Below, piece after piece: positions 44,668 through 54,426 of a stretch of 64,000 bases of DNA. Position numbers and translations under genes: made by a program. The first letter of the stretch is position 1, and the number at the start of each line of letters is the position of its first letter. A model generated the notes under the pieces. The model saw only the letters and a program-made list of their open reading frames with translations. It searched no databases and was not told where the DNA came from. Source of the DNA: Neobacillus cucumis (lineage in GTDB: Bacteria > Bacillota > Bacilli > Bacillales_B > DSM-18226); assembly GCF_023715505.1 (NCBI RefSeq), contig NZ_JAMBOH010000003.1, positions 248,001 through 312,000 on the forward strand, given 5' to 3'.

Positions 44668-45594
44668 TTATCTCCTATTCGGCCCATCAACTAAAACGGG
44701 CAGGCTTAAGGTACGGATTCTTTCCATAATTCTGCGGGCTTTCATTTTCTCTTCCTCGCCACGCTGGCTATAGGTTAAATGGTGCTCGAGCCCTTTTAAA
44801 TCAAAGTTTGACGTAAAAAAGGTAGGAAGGTTTTCCAGCATTCGAAACTGCAGGATAGGTCCAAGAACCTCATCCCTTGTCCAGCTTGACATAGCCTCCG
44901 CCCCGATATCATCCAGCATTAAAATCGGTTCTTTTTTTAGGGCCTCAATTTTTTCATTTAAGGTGGAATCGGCTATTGAACTTTTCATTTCTCGCAATAA
45001 TTCCGGGACATAAACGATCATCGAGGAAATTTGTTTTTTGGCCAGCTTGTTCGCAATGGCGCCAAGTAAATACGATTTCCCAACTCCAAATTCTCCATAT
45101 AAAAATAAACCCTTTGCCGGCTTCCCTTGTTCATAGTTTAAAATAAATGAAAGTGATTTTTGAATGGCATCGATTCGATTATCATCATGTTCTAAATCCT
45201 CAAACGTAGCATTCAAAATATCTTTAGGGACATATAAACTTTTAATTAACTTTTCATTTTTTCGTTTTTCATCGTCCATTATTTTTCTTGGGCATCTTTC
45301 ATAACGGACATCAATTATATTTCTTACTAATACCAGCTCCGGCTGGTATCCTTTCATCATATTGATACAGCCATCAAGACTCTCACACTTATTACATTCT
45401 TTACTTTGATTAATGTACTCATATAGCTTATTTAAGCCCTTTTCGATTGAATCCTTTGTCAGTTCATCTTGATGTTCCAATATAAACGATTTAACAGCCG
45501 GGTGCGAGAGCGTTTCTTGCCGCATTTTTTCGTAACGTTTTTGAAAGTTTTCACTTGAGGCTATCCGTTTTAGTGTTCGGTTTATCTTTTCCAT
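44668..45594 (-). CDS. dnaI: Primosomal helicase loader DnaI
   Basis: The AAA+ ATPase that loads DnaC helicase at oriC and at restarted forks; 308 residues. The N-terminal domain has a zinc-binding cysteine group (CNKCESLDGC...YERCPR). The ATPase has Walker A LYGEFGVGKSYLLGAIA and Walker B EPILMLDDIGAE, with sensor 1 FFTSNFD and the arginine region RIMERIRTL. It follows dnaB by 10 bases. Confidence 0.96.
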   Translation of the reverse strand: MEKINRTLKRIASSENFQKRYEKMRQETLSHPAVKSFILEHQDELTKDSIEKGLNKLYEYINQSKECNKCESLDGCINMMKGYQPELVLVRNIIDVRYERCPRKIMDDEKRKNEKLIKSLYVPKDILNATFEDLEHDDNRIDAIQKSLSFILNYEQGKPAKGLFLYGEFGVGKSYLLGAIANKLAKKQISSMIVYVPELLREMKSSIADSTLNEKIEALKKEPILMLDDIGAEAMSSWTRDEVLGPILQFRMLENLPTFFTSNFDLKGLEHHLTYSQRGEEEKMKARRIMERIRTLSLPVLVDGPNRR

Positions 45595-45604
45595 ATGTCA
45601 CCTC

Positions 45605-47002
45605 TTAATCTTCGATTGCTTTTAACATTTCTTCGATTTCACGTTTTTTAGCCTCTAAATCAGGTTTTTTTTCTTCTGGACCTTCTGCAGGTTCTTTCTT
45701 TGGCTCTTTATCAAACCAATCAGGCAAAAGCTCTGTCCTAATAGGCTTTTTATTAGACGCTTTTCTGTTTTTCTTTTCTTTATCCCAGGAAAGGTACTTA
45801 CTATGTTCACTTCTAGCTAAATCCATTGCCTCTTTTACTGTTTTAACTTCCTTACGCGCCCAATGACTGGCAATCTGCTCAACATAATTCTTAGTAAATT
45901 TCGAATCCGCTTTTAACAGCACATATTGGATGAGAACATTTACAACACCAGGCAGTAATTTCTTCTTGAACATCACATCTTCAATAATTTTCAATTCGGT
46001 ATCAGATGGTTCAATTCCGTGTGAAGCATCTCTAAATACCTTAGCAGGGGAGGTAGTTTCTAACGAACGGACCAACAATTCTTCTTTCGTCTTTGGCTCG
46101 TCCAATTGGACTCGGTACCTTGGCGGCTGTGTCCGTTCTACTAAGCTTGGATACTGCTCATTATTTTCAAATTGATACCAGTTCCGTGCTGCTTTTCTTA
46201 ATTCTTCGAGATCGATTTCATTATTTGGATTAATGGCGTCAAGAATTAAATTTTTCATTTCAATCGGATTTATATTATAGAGGAATGAAAGATTACTAAT
46301 GACTTCTTTCACTTTTTTCGTTAATGCCTTTTTAGGTACAAGCGATTCATTTAATCCGGCCATTAGCAGACCAAAATCAAAAGTATCGACATCGAGTTGA
46401 ATCCCCTTTTGCTCCTGACGCCCAATAAATCGTTCATCCTCTTCTGCTTGTAATTCCCCTGAAACATCTTGTATATATTGCATGCTCCCAAGTGTGGCCG
46501 AGGCGAACACATCCTGGAATGCTTTTGTTACATCTTGAAATTCATTTTCCTTTGGTTTTTGTTTATCAGTAAAAAACCGCTTCAGCCGGGCAAAATGGTT
46601 CTTCCCGATTTTTCGGAACAAATAGATGTTCAACATTCCATCTAAAAAGAACTGCTCCGGATTTAAAGGCGGCTGAAGCTCATAAATGAAGGAACGCTCT
46701 TCATCAACCGTTTTGACATAGGTCTTGATTAACCCGATTCCCTCCAACTTTAACCGTGCTTCGTAAATTTCCTTTAAATTCATCCCCATCAGATTCATTA
46801 ATAGATGGTGTGTGGATGATTCGGACCAGAGACGATTTTCCTCAAGCTCTGCCCAAAGCGTCAAATACAAACTTAAGCAAGTTGACCCAATCAAAGGCTG
46901 ATATAAAAACGTCAGCACTTTCCGATCATACTCATGCAGCAGCCCTCCGGCAGCTACCATATAACGGTCGATCGGAAGAATTTCCTGCCAATGCTGCGCC
47001 AT
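45605..47002 (-). CDS. dnaB: Replication initiation/membrane attachment protein DnaB
   Basis: Gram-positive DnaB (not the helicase), 465 residues, which acts with DnaD and DnaI in helicase loading. It has an N-terminal DnaB/DnaD-type winged-helix region, a DDBH2 domain around residues 300-400 (VMFKKKLLPGVVNVLIQYVL), and a charged tail (KKPDLEAKKREIEEMLKAIED). Order nrdR-dnaB-dnaI is as in B. subtilis. Confidence 0.93.
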   Translation of the reverse strand: MAQHWQEILPIDRYMVAAGGLLHEYDRKVLTFLYQPLIGSTCLSLYLTLWAELEENRLWSESSTHHLLMNLMGMNLKEIYEARLKLEGIGLIKTYVKTVDEERSFIYELQPPLNPEQFFLDGMLNIYLFRKIGKNHFARLKRFFTDKQKPKENEFQDVTKAFQDVFASATLGSMQYIQDVSGELQAEEDERFIGRQEQKGIQLDVDTFDFGLLMAGLNESLVPKKALTKKVKEVISNLSFLYNINPIEMKNLILDAINPNNEIDLEELRKAARNWYQFENNEQYPSLVERTQPPRYRVQLDEPKTKEELLVRSLETTSPAKVFRDASHGIEPSDTELKIIEDVMFKKKLLPGVVNVLIQYVLLKADSKFTKNYVEQIASHWARKEVKTVKEAMDLARSEHSKYLSWDKEKKNRKASNKKPIRTELLPDWFDKEPKKEPAEGPEEKKPDLEAKKREIEEMLKAIED

Positions 47003-47039
47003 ATCAATTCAACCCTTCCCCTGTATAAATAAAATAAAA

Positions 47040-47155
47040 GTCCAGCTACAGCACCTAGGGGCTCGAGGTCATAAGTCAATCCGGCAAGAAGGTTAAAAAG
47101 CAACCTTCTCACCGGATTGTCTTATGCTTGTCGCCCTGTTCAAGGCCATTCGCCT
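47040..47155. repeat. Dispersed modular repeat, copy 7 (middle module)
   Basis: Reads GTCCAGCTACAGCACCTAGG, GGGCTCGAGGTCATAAGTCA, ATCCGGCAAGAAGG, then GTCTTATGC and CGCCCTGTTCAAGG. It lies between nrdR and dnaB next to the nrdR terminator. Confidence 0.8.
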
Positions 47156-47161
47156 TCTAAA

Positions 47162-47192
47162 CAAAAAGAGCCAAAATTTTTAGCTCCTTTTA
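47162..47192 (-). terminator. nrdR terminator
   Basis: On the minus strand GGAGCTAAAAATTTTGGCTC stem followed by TTTTTG. It overlaps the nrdR stop. Confidence 0.75.
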
Positions 47193-47651
47193 CGACTTTT
47201 CCTTTTTTATTAGTTCCTTTAATTCGTCTATAAATACATTGATATCCTTAAATTGGCGGTAAACGGAAGCAAACCGTACGTAGGCGACTTCATCTACATG
47301 CGCAAGCCTGTCCATAACCATCTCGCCAATCGCTTCACTTTTGATTTCGGAAATGCCCTGGCTGCGAAGGTCTTTTTCTACACCATGCGTAATATCCTCT
47401 AACTCCTTTAAAGCTACTGGGCGTTTCTCACACGCCTTAATCAAGCCCCTTAGGATTTTATCACGGCTGAATTCTTCTCTTGTTCCTTCCTTTTTCACTA
47501 CAATCAAAGGAATCTCTTCAATCTTCTCAAAAGTAGTAAACCGATAACCGCATTCCTCACATTCTCTTCTTCTCCGTGTTGCACGTCCTTCATCAACAGG
47601 CCGGGAATCAAGCACACGTGTACCGTAATTTTGACATGAAGGGCACTTCAT
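47190..47651 (-). CDS. nrdR: Transcriptional repressor NrdR
   Basis: A 153-residue regulator of ribonucleotide reductase genes. The N-terminal zinc ribbon is [15 protein letters not shown]...CEECGYRF, followed by an ATP-cone domain ([25 protein letters not shown]...[16 protein letters not shown]) that senses ATP/dATP. In B. subtilis it is ytcG, upstream of dnaB, as here. Confidence 0.97.
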   Translation of the reverse strand: MKCPSCQNYGTRVLDSRPVDEGRATRRRRECEECGYRFTTFEKIEEIPLIVVKKEGTREEFSRDKILRGLIKACEKRPVALKELEDITHGVEKDLRSQGISEIKSEAIGEMVMDRLAHVDEVAYVRFASVYRQFKDINVFIDELKELIKKEKS

Positions 47652-47818
47652 TGTTAATCAACTCCAAACTGAATAAAAGAACTTGCCACTGGTTTTCCCC
47701 AAAGGAGCGAAGACAAAGGCGTGATAGGTTTCTTATTTGTCTAAAAACATGCCTATAATCCCGAACAAAATCCTTAAGTTTATCTTATAAAAAAGCAGAC
47801 TTTTATACAAGTAGGGGA

Positions 47819-48208
47819 TTACGAGTTTTTCCTTATTTCGACAAGGTTATGTAGATTATTAATCTTTCCATAATAGGATTCAATCCTCTTTTTCAACTGA
47901 GGGTACATGCCTAGGATGGAAAAACTTTCGGAAGAAATATTAAAATCCACTGCCGTTTCCAATGGTTTGACTGAAACAATTGTTACAACAAGAAAGCAAG
48001 GGATCGGTTTATTAATTTCAACAGCAATCTCCCCATGGTCTTTAGAGACTGTCGTTACCCGGCAATCCGCATCATCATGAAATAACTTTTCTACAGACTG
48101 AAACAATTGATTAAAGGTTGCCTTATAATAGTGCGTTTTTAAAGAGTCTTCCGTATTTCGATCAGACGTTTCAATTTGTTTTTTAAAACGTGTAAAAATA
48201 TTCACCAT
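47819..48208 (-). CDS. Conserved hypothetical cytosolic protein
   Basis: 129 residues, mixed alpha/beta, no signal peptide or membrane helix. The middle (DCRVTTVSKDHGEIAVEI...CFLVVTIVSVKPLETAVDFNIS) looks like one beta sheet, and the end (YPQLKKRIESYYGKINNLH) like a helix. I do not recognise the family. ATG 48208 lies 10 bases after GGAGGG; an upstream ATG at 48217 is too close to it. It occupies the place between gapB and nrdR where B. subtilis has speD. Confidence 0.7.
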   Translation of the reverse strand: MVNIFTRFKKQIETSDRNTEDSLKTHYYKATFNQLFQSVEKLFHDDADCRVTTVSKDHGEIAVEINKPIPCFLVVTIVSVKPLETAVDFNISSESFSILGMYPQLKKRIESYYGKINNLHNLVEIRKNS

Positions 48209-48270
48209 AGCAGCCATACCCTCCAGAATTCTTCCTTTTTTATCTATTTTACAACATTCTCATAAAAATA

Positions 48271-48303
48271 TAAAAAGAGGTGTACGATTTGGTACACCTC
48301 TTG
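48271..48303 (-). terminator. Second terminator hairpin after gapB
   Basis: On the minus strand AAGAGGTGTAC and GTACACCTCTT form a perfect stem followed by TTTATATTTTT. It lies 25 bases downstream of another hairpin. Confidence 0.75.
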
Positions 48304-48324
48304 TTGCTTTTTATTTTAAACCAC

Positions 48325-48358
48325 TAAAAAAATGCTGTCAAACGACAGCATTTTCATA
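48325..48358 (-). terminator. gapB terminator
   Basis: ATGCTGTC-GTTT-GACAGCAT followed by TTTTT on the minus strand, 20 bases after the gapB stop. Confidence 0.85.
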
Positions 48359-48376
48359 AATGCTTGTGAGAAATGA

Positions 48377-49408
48377 TTAGCTGACTTTCACCTTCGACAT
48401 TTTGGCGATTCCCTCTGCCACATAAAGAGCGAGATCGACCACTCTGGATGAATAGCCCCATTCATTATCATACCAGGCTAAGACTTTCACTTTTCTCGTT
48501 CCCATTACCATCGTCGAAAGGCCGTCAATAATAGCAGAATGCGAGTTTGTATTAAAGTCTACAGATACTAAAGGTTCCATGGTAAATTCCAAGATTCCTT
48601 TTAATGAGCCGTTGGCCTCTTCTAAGAATGCCTGATTAATATCGTCTAGTGTAACATCACACTTTAAATCTACCACTAGGTCGACTAACGAGACATTTGG
48701 CGTAGGAACACGCAATGCCATCCCATGGAGTTTCCCTTTTAATTGTGGCAGTACCAATGAAATTGCCTTGGCCGCTCCTGTTGTAGTTGGAATGATAGAT
48801 TGTCCACATGAACGGGCTCTCCGCAAGTCTTTATGTGGATTGTCGATATTTTTTTGATCATTTGTGTAAGAGTGGATGGTTGTCATTAAACCACACTCAA
48901 TACCGAATTTTTCATCTAATACCTTTGCAACGGGAGCAAGACAGTTTGTTGTACATGAGGCATTGGAGATAATATCATGTTGTGTGAGATCAAGCCTATC
49001 TTCATTTACCCCCATTACAATCGTAACGTCCTCATTTTTGCCTGGTGCTGTTAAAATAACCTTTTTTGCGCCTGCTTCAAGATGTAGTGCAGCTTTTTCA
49101 CGAGAATTAAATTTTCCCGTTGCCTCAATAACAATATCAATCCCAAGTTCTCTCCATGGCAATTCCTCAGGCACACGGTTATTTATAAGTTTAACTCTTT
49201 TACCATTGACAATTAATTCTTTATCTAAAGGGATGACATCCCCCTGAAATGGCCCATGATTTGTATCATATTTAATTAGATGAGCTAATGTTTCTGCCGG
49301 ATAGCTCGCATTGATTGCTACAACCTCAAGATTACTTTCAAGGATTGCTTTTCTAAAAACCATCCTTCCAATTCTCCCAAATCCATTAATGGCAATTCTC
49401 GCTTTCAT
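48377..49408 (-). CDS. gapB: Gluconeogenic glyceraldehyde-3-phosphate dehydrogenase
   Basis: A 343-residue NADP-preferring GAPDH used in gluconeogenesis in Bacillus. The Rossmann start is ARIAINGFGRIGRMVFR. The residue after beta 2 is not the NAD-selecting Asp (AINASYPAETLAHL), which suits NADP. The catalytic Cys152 is in SNASCTTNCLAP, and the terminal NEWGYSSRVVDLA is present. Two CcpN-like operators upstream fit glucose repression. Confidence 0.94.
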   Translation of the reverse strand: MKARIAINGFGRIGRMVFRKAILESNLEVVAINASYPAETLAHLIKYDTNHGPFQGDVIPLDKELIVNGKRVKLINNRVPEELPWRELGIDIVIEATGKFNSREKAALHLEAGAKKVILTAPGKNEDVTIVMGVNEDRLDLTQHDIISNASCTTNCLAPVAKVLDEKFGIECGLMTTIHSYTNDQKNIDNPHKDLRRARSCGQSIIPTTTGAAKAISLVLPQLKGKLHGMALRVPTPNVSLVDLVVDLKCDVTLDDINQAFLEEANGSLKGILEFTMEPLVSVDFNTNSHSAIIDGLSTMVMGTRKVKVLAWYDNEWGYSSRVVDLALYVAEGIAKMSKVKVS

Positions 49409-49428
49409 TTTACGGCCCCTTCCGCATT

Positions 49429-49472
49429 AGTGTTATACTGTTAACTAGTATTGTTGGAATTAGTATAACATA
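49429..49472. promoter_or_regulatory. Paired CcpN-like operators of gapB
   Basis: On the minus strand TATGTTATACT (49472-49462) matches the CcpN consensus TRTGHYATAYW at all 11 positions. On the plus strand AGTGTTATACT (49429-49439) matches 10 of 11. The two face each other, giving GTTATACT...AGTATAAC. CcpN represses gapB on glucose in B. subtilis. Confidence 0.75.
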
Positions 49473-49549
49473 TTTAGGTTTAATTGTGATCATTAAATAG
49501 CGGAATTTTTTTATTTATTTTAAATTCGGGCAATACACCATTTGCTCCC

Positions 49550-49576
49550 AAAAAAAAAGAAGGCTAAAGCCTCCTC
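49550..49576 (-). terminator. coaE terminator
   Basis: On the minus strand GGAGGCT-TT-AGCCTTC followed by TTTTTTTT, 8 bases past the coaE stop. Confidence 0.8.
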
Positions 49577-49583
49577 CAATCGA

Positions 49584-50189
49584 TTATTTTTGTTTTAAGC
49601 CCCACTTTTCTAATATCATAAGGAGCTGTTGCTTTGTGTCTTCGAGCGTTCCATTATTATTAATTACAGCATCTGCAAGCCTGATTTTTTCTGATAAGGG
49701 CATTTGAGAGTTGATTCTTGCTTGGGCATCTGCAATGGTTAGGTTATTTCTCTCCACTAATCTTTGCAATTGGATGTCACTGTCCACATAAACCAGTAAC
49801 GTTTTTTCAACCATTGCGGTTAGTTTACTTTCAAATAATAAGGGGATATCCAAAACCACAACCTCTTCGTTATTCCTTTTAGCAGTCTCCACTTGTTCAA
49901 GCATTCTTCGTCTTACTTCCGGATGAGTTATTTCATTTAATCGCTTCCGTTTGTCAGCTTGATGAAAGATAATCGCGCCAAGTTTTTGCCGGTCGATTTC
50001 TCCATTTTCTAAAAGAATACCATCGCCAAATTCAGCAATTATTTGCTTGTAAGCGGATTCACCTTTCATTACTGCTAAGCGGGCTTCTATATCTGCATCG
50101 ATAACGGTGATCGACATTTCTTTCAACATATTTGAAACTGTACTTTTTCCACTGGCAATTCCGCCTGTTAGCCCTATAACTAGTGACAT
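49584..50189 (-). CDS. coaE: Dephospho-CoA kinase
   Basis: The last step of coenzyme A synthesis, ATP-dependent; 201 residues. The P-loop is [15 protein letters not shown] (about residues 5-17), with [10 protein letters not shown] and [10 protein letters not shown] as substrate segments and a typical lid. 19 bases after ytaF on the same strand. Confidence 0.96.
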   Translation of the reverse strand: MSLVIGLTGGIASGKSTVSNMLKEMSITVIDADIEARLAVMKGESAYKQIIAEFGDGILLENGEIDRQKLGAIIFHQADKRKRLNEITHPEVRRRMLEQVETAKRNNEEVVVLDIPLLFESKLTAMVEKTLLVYVDSDIQLQRLVERNNLTIADAQARINSQMPLSEKIRLADAVINNNGTLEDTKQQLLMILEKWGLKQK

Positions 50190-50208
50190 GTTCTAATCCT
50201 TTCTGGGT

Positions 50209-50844
50209 TTATAACTTCATAACTCCAATGATGATTAATAAGACTCCTGGTAAGAAGGTGAATTTTTGAATCCATTCAAATTTATGAAAAAATGTGCCGC
50301 TTTTGATCCCTAACAGAACAAATAGAGAACTCATGACGGCGACCGCAAAGGCTAAGGAAAAGGGAGAATACCCAAGCATGGCCGCTCCTATCCCTGCTCC
50401 AAAAGAATCTAATGATAAGGCTAAGCCAAGCATTAAGGCTTCGATCCCCGTAATGGTTCCGGATTGGTCAAAATCGGCAGACATCGGCTTTTTTAGGATG
50501 TTTATCGCGATTCCTAAAGAGCGTATTTCAAAGTTAACGATGGTTTTTTCATGTGTTAGCTCTTCTTTTGCTTTCTCAGGCCGAAAAAACTGATACAATA
50601 CCCAGGCACCTAGGACAATTAAAATAATCCCTCCAAGGCTTGCCGTTAGTTTCGGTGATAGTATCCTTTCCAAACCATGTCCAATTGACACGGCTATCAT
50701 TAATGAAACCGCCGAGCAGGTAGCTATAATTAAAACGGATTTAAGCGGCATAACCATTTGCCTCAACCCGTAGGTGAAGCCAACGCTAAAGCTGTCAAGG
50801 CTGAGAGCAAAAGCTAATATAAGAAGTGAGAATAACTGAACCAT
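50209..50844 (-). CDS. ytaF: Sporulation membrane protein YtaF
   Basis: A 211-residue integral membrane protein of the MntP/YtaF type: two repeats each with FALSLDSFSVGFTYG and LGLALSLDSFGAGIGAAM, acidic residues in the membrane as in manganese exporters. In Bacillus YtaF is linked to sporulation; its substrate is unproven. ATG 50844 gives the B. subtilis length. It lies between mutM and coaE as in B. subtilis. Confidence 0.9.
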   Translation of the reverse strand: MVQLFSLLILAFALSLDSFSVGFTYGLRQMVMPLKSVLIIATCSAVSLMIAVSIGHGLERILSPKLTASLGGIILIVLGAWVLYQFFRPEKAKEELTHEKTIVNFEIRSLGIAINILKKPMSADFDQSGTITGIEALMLGLALSLDSFGAGIGAAMLGYSPFSLAFAVAVMSSLFVLLGIKSGTFFHKFEWIQKFTFLPGVLLIIIGVMKL

Positions 50845-50946
50845 GATGTATAGGGCTCCTTCCTCCGAAATCACTACGATAGTATATGGAAGGAGCCCAT
50901 CCAATGTGTTTTGTTATTCTCTTTTTCAAAAAACAGTGCGTCTGTC

Positions 50947-51774
50947 CTAAATTCTCTGGCAGTTCGGACAATAGTGTGTTCCACGCCCGCCAACAGTGGT
51001 TTTCTCAAGAGGGGTTCCGCATTTTTTACATGCTTCCCCTTTGCGTCCATATGCGTATAAGTCCAGTTGAAACATACCGATTTGGCCTTGGGAGTTTACA
51101 TACGAACGAATCGTACTGCCTCCTTTTGTAACCGCCTCACTTAAGGTCGCGACAATCTCATCATGTAGAACGGATATTTCCGCTTCATTAAGCGTACTTG
51201 CAATCCGCTCAGGATGAATACCTGAACGAAATAGAGCCTCATCGACATAGATATTTCCAAGACCAACAAACAATTTTTGATCTAATAAAGCTGTTTTAAT
51301 TCTGCGATTAGTCTTTTTTAATTTTTCAGTTAAGTATTCTTTTGTAAACTCCTCCGAAAATGGTTCAGGACCAAGCTCCAACAATGGGGGCTGTACGAAT
51401 TCTTCTCCCTTTTTATAGAGATGCATCGTCCCAAATTTGCGCACATCGCGATATCTTAGCTCGGTATCATCAGTAAAATGAAAAATCACATGTGTGTGCT
51501 TATCAAAAGGCTCTATTTTTGGATACAGACCATATTTTCCCTCCATTCGTAAATGAGACACCAACGCAAATTGATCTGTATAAATAATTAAAAATTTCCC
51601 TCTTCGGCCTACATCCACGATTGTTTCTCCTTTTAAGGCATCAATAAATTGCTCCACCTCAACAGGATTTTTAATGATTTTAGGCCAATAGACAGTAACG
51701 TTGGCAATTTCCTTATGAAGGACAAGTTGTTTTAATGTTTTTCTAACGGTTTCTACTTCAGGAAGCTCTGGCAA
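50947..51774 (-). CDS. mutM: Formamidopyrimidine-DNA glycosylase
   Basis: Removes 8-oxoguanine and related lesions; 275 residues. The catalytic N-terminus PELPEVETV (Pro2, Glu3) is intact, with the H2TH domain (LFVGLGNIYVDEALFRSGIHPER) and the zinc finger CKKCGTPLEKTTVGGRGTHYCPNC. It is 15 bases downstream of polA in the phoPR-polA-mutM cluster. Confidence 0.97.
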   Translation of the reverse strand: MPELPEVETVRKTLKQLVLHKEIANVTVYWPKIIKNPVEVEQFIDALKGETIVDVGRRGKFLIIYTDQFALVSHLRMEGKYGLYPKIEPFDKHTHVIFHFTDDTELRYRDVRKFGTMHLYKKGEEFVQPPLLELGPEPFSEEFTKEYLTEKLKKTNRRIKTALLDQKLFVGLGNIYVDEALFRSGIHPERIASTLNEAEISVLHDEIVATLSEAVTKGGSTIRSYVNSQGQIGMFQLDLYAYGRKGEACKKCGTPLEKTTVGGRGTHYCPNCQRI

Positions 51775-51789
51775 TTTAGATCATCCTTT

Positions 51790-54426
51790 TTATTTAGCAT
51801 CAAACCAGGTTGGCCCATAGGCATAGTCAACCTTTAACGGTACTTTTAATTCAAGCGCATTTTCCATGACATCAGGAACTAATTTCTTCAAGGTTTCAAT
51901 CTCCTCCTCAGGAGCTTCAAAGATTAATTCATCATGGACTTGGAGTAAGAGACGTGTTTGAAGACCTTTATCCTTTAAGGCCTCATCCATATCGATCATC
52001 GCTTTTTTGATAATATCAGCGGCGGTCCCTTGGATTGGAGTGTTCATCGCTGTTCTTTCGGCAAAGCTTCGTAAATTAAAATTCCGGGCAGTAATTTCAG
52101 GCAGGTACCTTCTTCTTTGCATTAAAGTGGTCACATACCCTTTTTGTCGGGCAGAGTGAATAATATCATCCATATATTCCTTAACACCTGGATACGTATG
52201 AAGATAACGGTCAATAAACTGTCCTGCTTCTTTCCTTGTGATTCCTAAGGATTGCGAAAGTCCATAATCACTGATTCCATAGACAATCCCAAAGTTTACA
52301 GCCTTAGCCTGTCTTCTCATATTAGAGGTTACTTCATCTTCTTCAACATGAAATACCTCCATCGCCGTTTTCGTATGGATATCCATATCGTGCTTAAAAG
52401 CATCAATTAGCTTTTCATCTCCGGCTATATGGGCAAGGACTCGCAATTCAATCTGCGAATAGTCTGCTGCAAAAATCACCCAGCCCTTTTCGGAAGGAAC
52501 AAATGCTTGACGGATTTTCCGCCCTTCCTCAAGACGAATCGGGATATTTTGCAGGTTCGGATCGATCGAGCTTAAACGGCCTGTTGCTGTTAACGTTTGC
52601 TGGTATCTTGTATGGACCTTTCCCGTTTTTGGGTTAATGACCTTGAGCAGGCCCTCAATATAAGTGGATTGAAGCTTCCCGAGCTGGCGATATAAAAGGA
52701 TATACTGTATGATTTCATGATCCTCAGCTAATTTCTCTAACACATCGGCTGATGTAGAGTGACCAGTCTTCGTTTTCTTATAGGAATACAAGCCTAATTT
52801 TTCAAACAGGATCACACCCAATTGTTTAGGGGAATTAATATTAAACTTTTCACCAGCTAACTCACATATTTTTCCCTCAATTTCAATGAGCCTCTCTGTG
52901 AGCTCTTTCCCCATCATCTGCAGCCGGTCCTGCTCTACTCTAATCCCGCAAGATTCCATGTCCGCTAAGATTAGCGATAAAGGCATTTCTAATTCCTCGA
53001 ATAATTCGTACTGTTCATTTTCCCTTAATTCATCTTCGAGTTTGTCTCTTAAATCTGACATGGCAAGACTTTTTCGAACAAGATGTTCGGCAAGCTTTGC
53101 CATGTCAGGAACCCTCCGTTTCGCACCTTTTCCATAAAAAGATTCGTCTGATTGAATATTATGGATTTGATACCTTTTGGCAATCGCGGCTAAATCTTCA
53201 ATATTTTCCGATGGATTAACCAAGTATGCTGCCATTAGAATATCAAAATCAGTTCCTCTTAAATGGATATCATATCTTCGTAAAGAAACCTCAGAGCGCT
53301 TGGCATCATAAACAATTTTCTTCTTCTGTTCATCCTCCGCCCATTTTTTAAAGACGTCTGATTCTAACGCCAGCTCTGTCGGCAAGTAATAATGCCCTGT
53401 TTCATTCACAATTGAAAAGCCAATAATATCGGCATAATGATAATTATCATCAAGCATTTCAACATAGAAATAATTGTGATCAGCAAAGAGGTCTTCGGTA
53501 ATTTCTTCTGGAATCACGTAGTCGATATCCTCGAGCACATGTTCTACTGTTTCGATTGGTTCATCCCCGAGCTTTTCAAGTAACGAGTTGAAGCCTAATT
53601 CTTTAAATAAGCTGATTAGTTTTTCTCTTGTATAGCCTTCATAAGCAATCGTATCTATCTCCACTTCGACAGGCGCTTGCCGTTCAATGGTCGCAAGTTC
53701 TTTGCTCATTATAGCTTGTTCTTTAAATTCAGCTAATTTTTCCTTCAGCTTGTTTCCGCTTACCTGGTCAATGGAATCTAATAAGTTTTCCAAGGTGGAA
53801 AATTCTTTAAGAAGCTTAATGGCGGTCTTTTCACCTACACCCGGAACCCCTGGGATATTATCGGATGGGTCTCCCATCAAGCCTTTCATATCAATTATTT
53901 GCTCTGGAATCAGGCCGTATTTTTCTGCGACATGCTCAGGGGTATATTCCTCAATATCTGTTATTCCTTTTCTGGTAATGCCGACAGTGGTGATTGGCGA
54001 GGATAGCTGTGTTAAGTCTTTATCACCGGAGATGACTTTTACCTCAAAGCCGTCCTTTTCAGCAATAAGTGAAAGCGTACCTATAATATCATCTGCTTCG
54101 TAATTTTCGAGCTCATACCTTGAAATACCGTAGGCATCCAACAGATCACGAATGAACGGGAACTGCTCTGACAGCTCAGGCGGTGTTTTTTGCCGGCCGC
54201 CTTTGTACTCGCCAAAGGTTTTATGCCGAAACGTCGTTTTACCTGCATCAAAGGCAACCAGCATATGGGTCGGCTTTTCATCCTCTAATATTTTCATCAA
54301 CATCATGGTAAAACCATAAACAGCATTTGTATGTATTCCCTTATCATTATTAAGTAATGGGAGCGCAAAAAAGGCGCGATAAGCAATACTATTCCCATCA
54401 ATCAGCACAAGCTTTTTCTTATCCAT
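51790..54426 (-). CDS. polA: DNA polymerase I
   Basis: An 878-residue repair/Okazaki polymerase. The N-terminal 5'-3' exonuclease (KLVLIDGNSIAYRAFFA, YEADDIIGTL, GVGEKTAIKLL) is intact. The 3'-5' exonuclease region (about 300-470) has lost the DxE motif (it reads YVEMLDDNYHY), so proofreading is probably absent, as in other Bacillus Pol I. Polymerase motifs A (AADYSQIELRVLAHI), B (RRQAKAVNFGIVYG) and C (LLQVHDELIFE) are complete. It starts directly after the phoR stop. Confidence 0.97.
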   Translation of the reverse strand: MDKKKLVLIDGNSIAYRAFFALPLLNNDKGIHTNAVYGFTMMLMKILEDEKPTHMLVAFDAGKTTFRHKTFGEYKGGRQKTPPELSEQFPFIRDLLDAYGISRYELENYEADDIIGTLSLIAEKDGFEVKVISGDKDLTQLSSPITTVGITRKGITDIEEYTPEHVAEKYGLIPEQIIDMKGLMGDPSDNIPGVPGVGEKTAIKLLKEFSTLENLLDSIDQVSGNKLKEKLAEFKEQAIMSKELATIERQAPVEVEIDTIAYEGYTREKLISLFKELGFNSLLEKLGDEPIETVEHVLEDIDYVIPEEITEDLFADHNYFYVEMLDDNYHYADIIGFSIVNETGHYYLPTELALESDVFKKWAEDEQKKKIVYDAKRSEVSLRRYDIHLRGTDFDILMAAYLVNPSENIEDLAAIAKRYQIHNIQSDESFYGKGAKRRVPDMAKLAEHLVRKSLAMSDLRDKLEDELRENEQYELFEELEMPLSLILADMESCGIRVEQDRLQMMGKELTERLIEIEGKICELAGEKFNINSPKQLGVILFEKLGLYSYKKTKTGHSTSADVLEKLAEDHEIIQYILLYRQLGKLQSTYIEGLLKVINPKTGKVHTRYQQTLTATGRLSSIDPNLQNIPIRLEEGRKIRQAFVPSEKGWVIFAADYSQIELRVLAHIAGDEKLIDAFKHDMDIHTKTAMEVFHVEEDEVTSNMRRQAKAVNFGIVYGISDYGLSQSLGITRKEAGQFIDRYLHTYPGVKEYMDDIIHSARQKGYVTTLMQRRRYLPEITARNFNLRSFAERTAMNTPIQGTAADIIKKAMIDMDEALKDKGLQTRLLLQVHDELIFEAPEEEIETLKKLVPDVMENALELKVPLKVDYAYGPTWFDAK

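Noticed and set aside
51790..54426. Loss of proofreading residues in polA as a novelty
   Set aside because: Inactive 3'-5' exonuclease domains are known in Pol I of Bacillus and Geobacillus, so this is ordinary.
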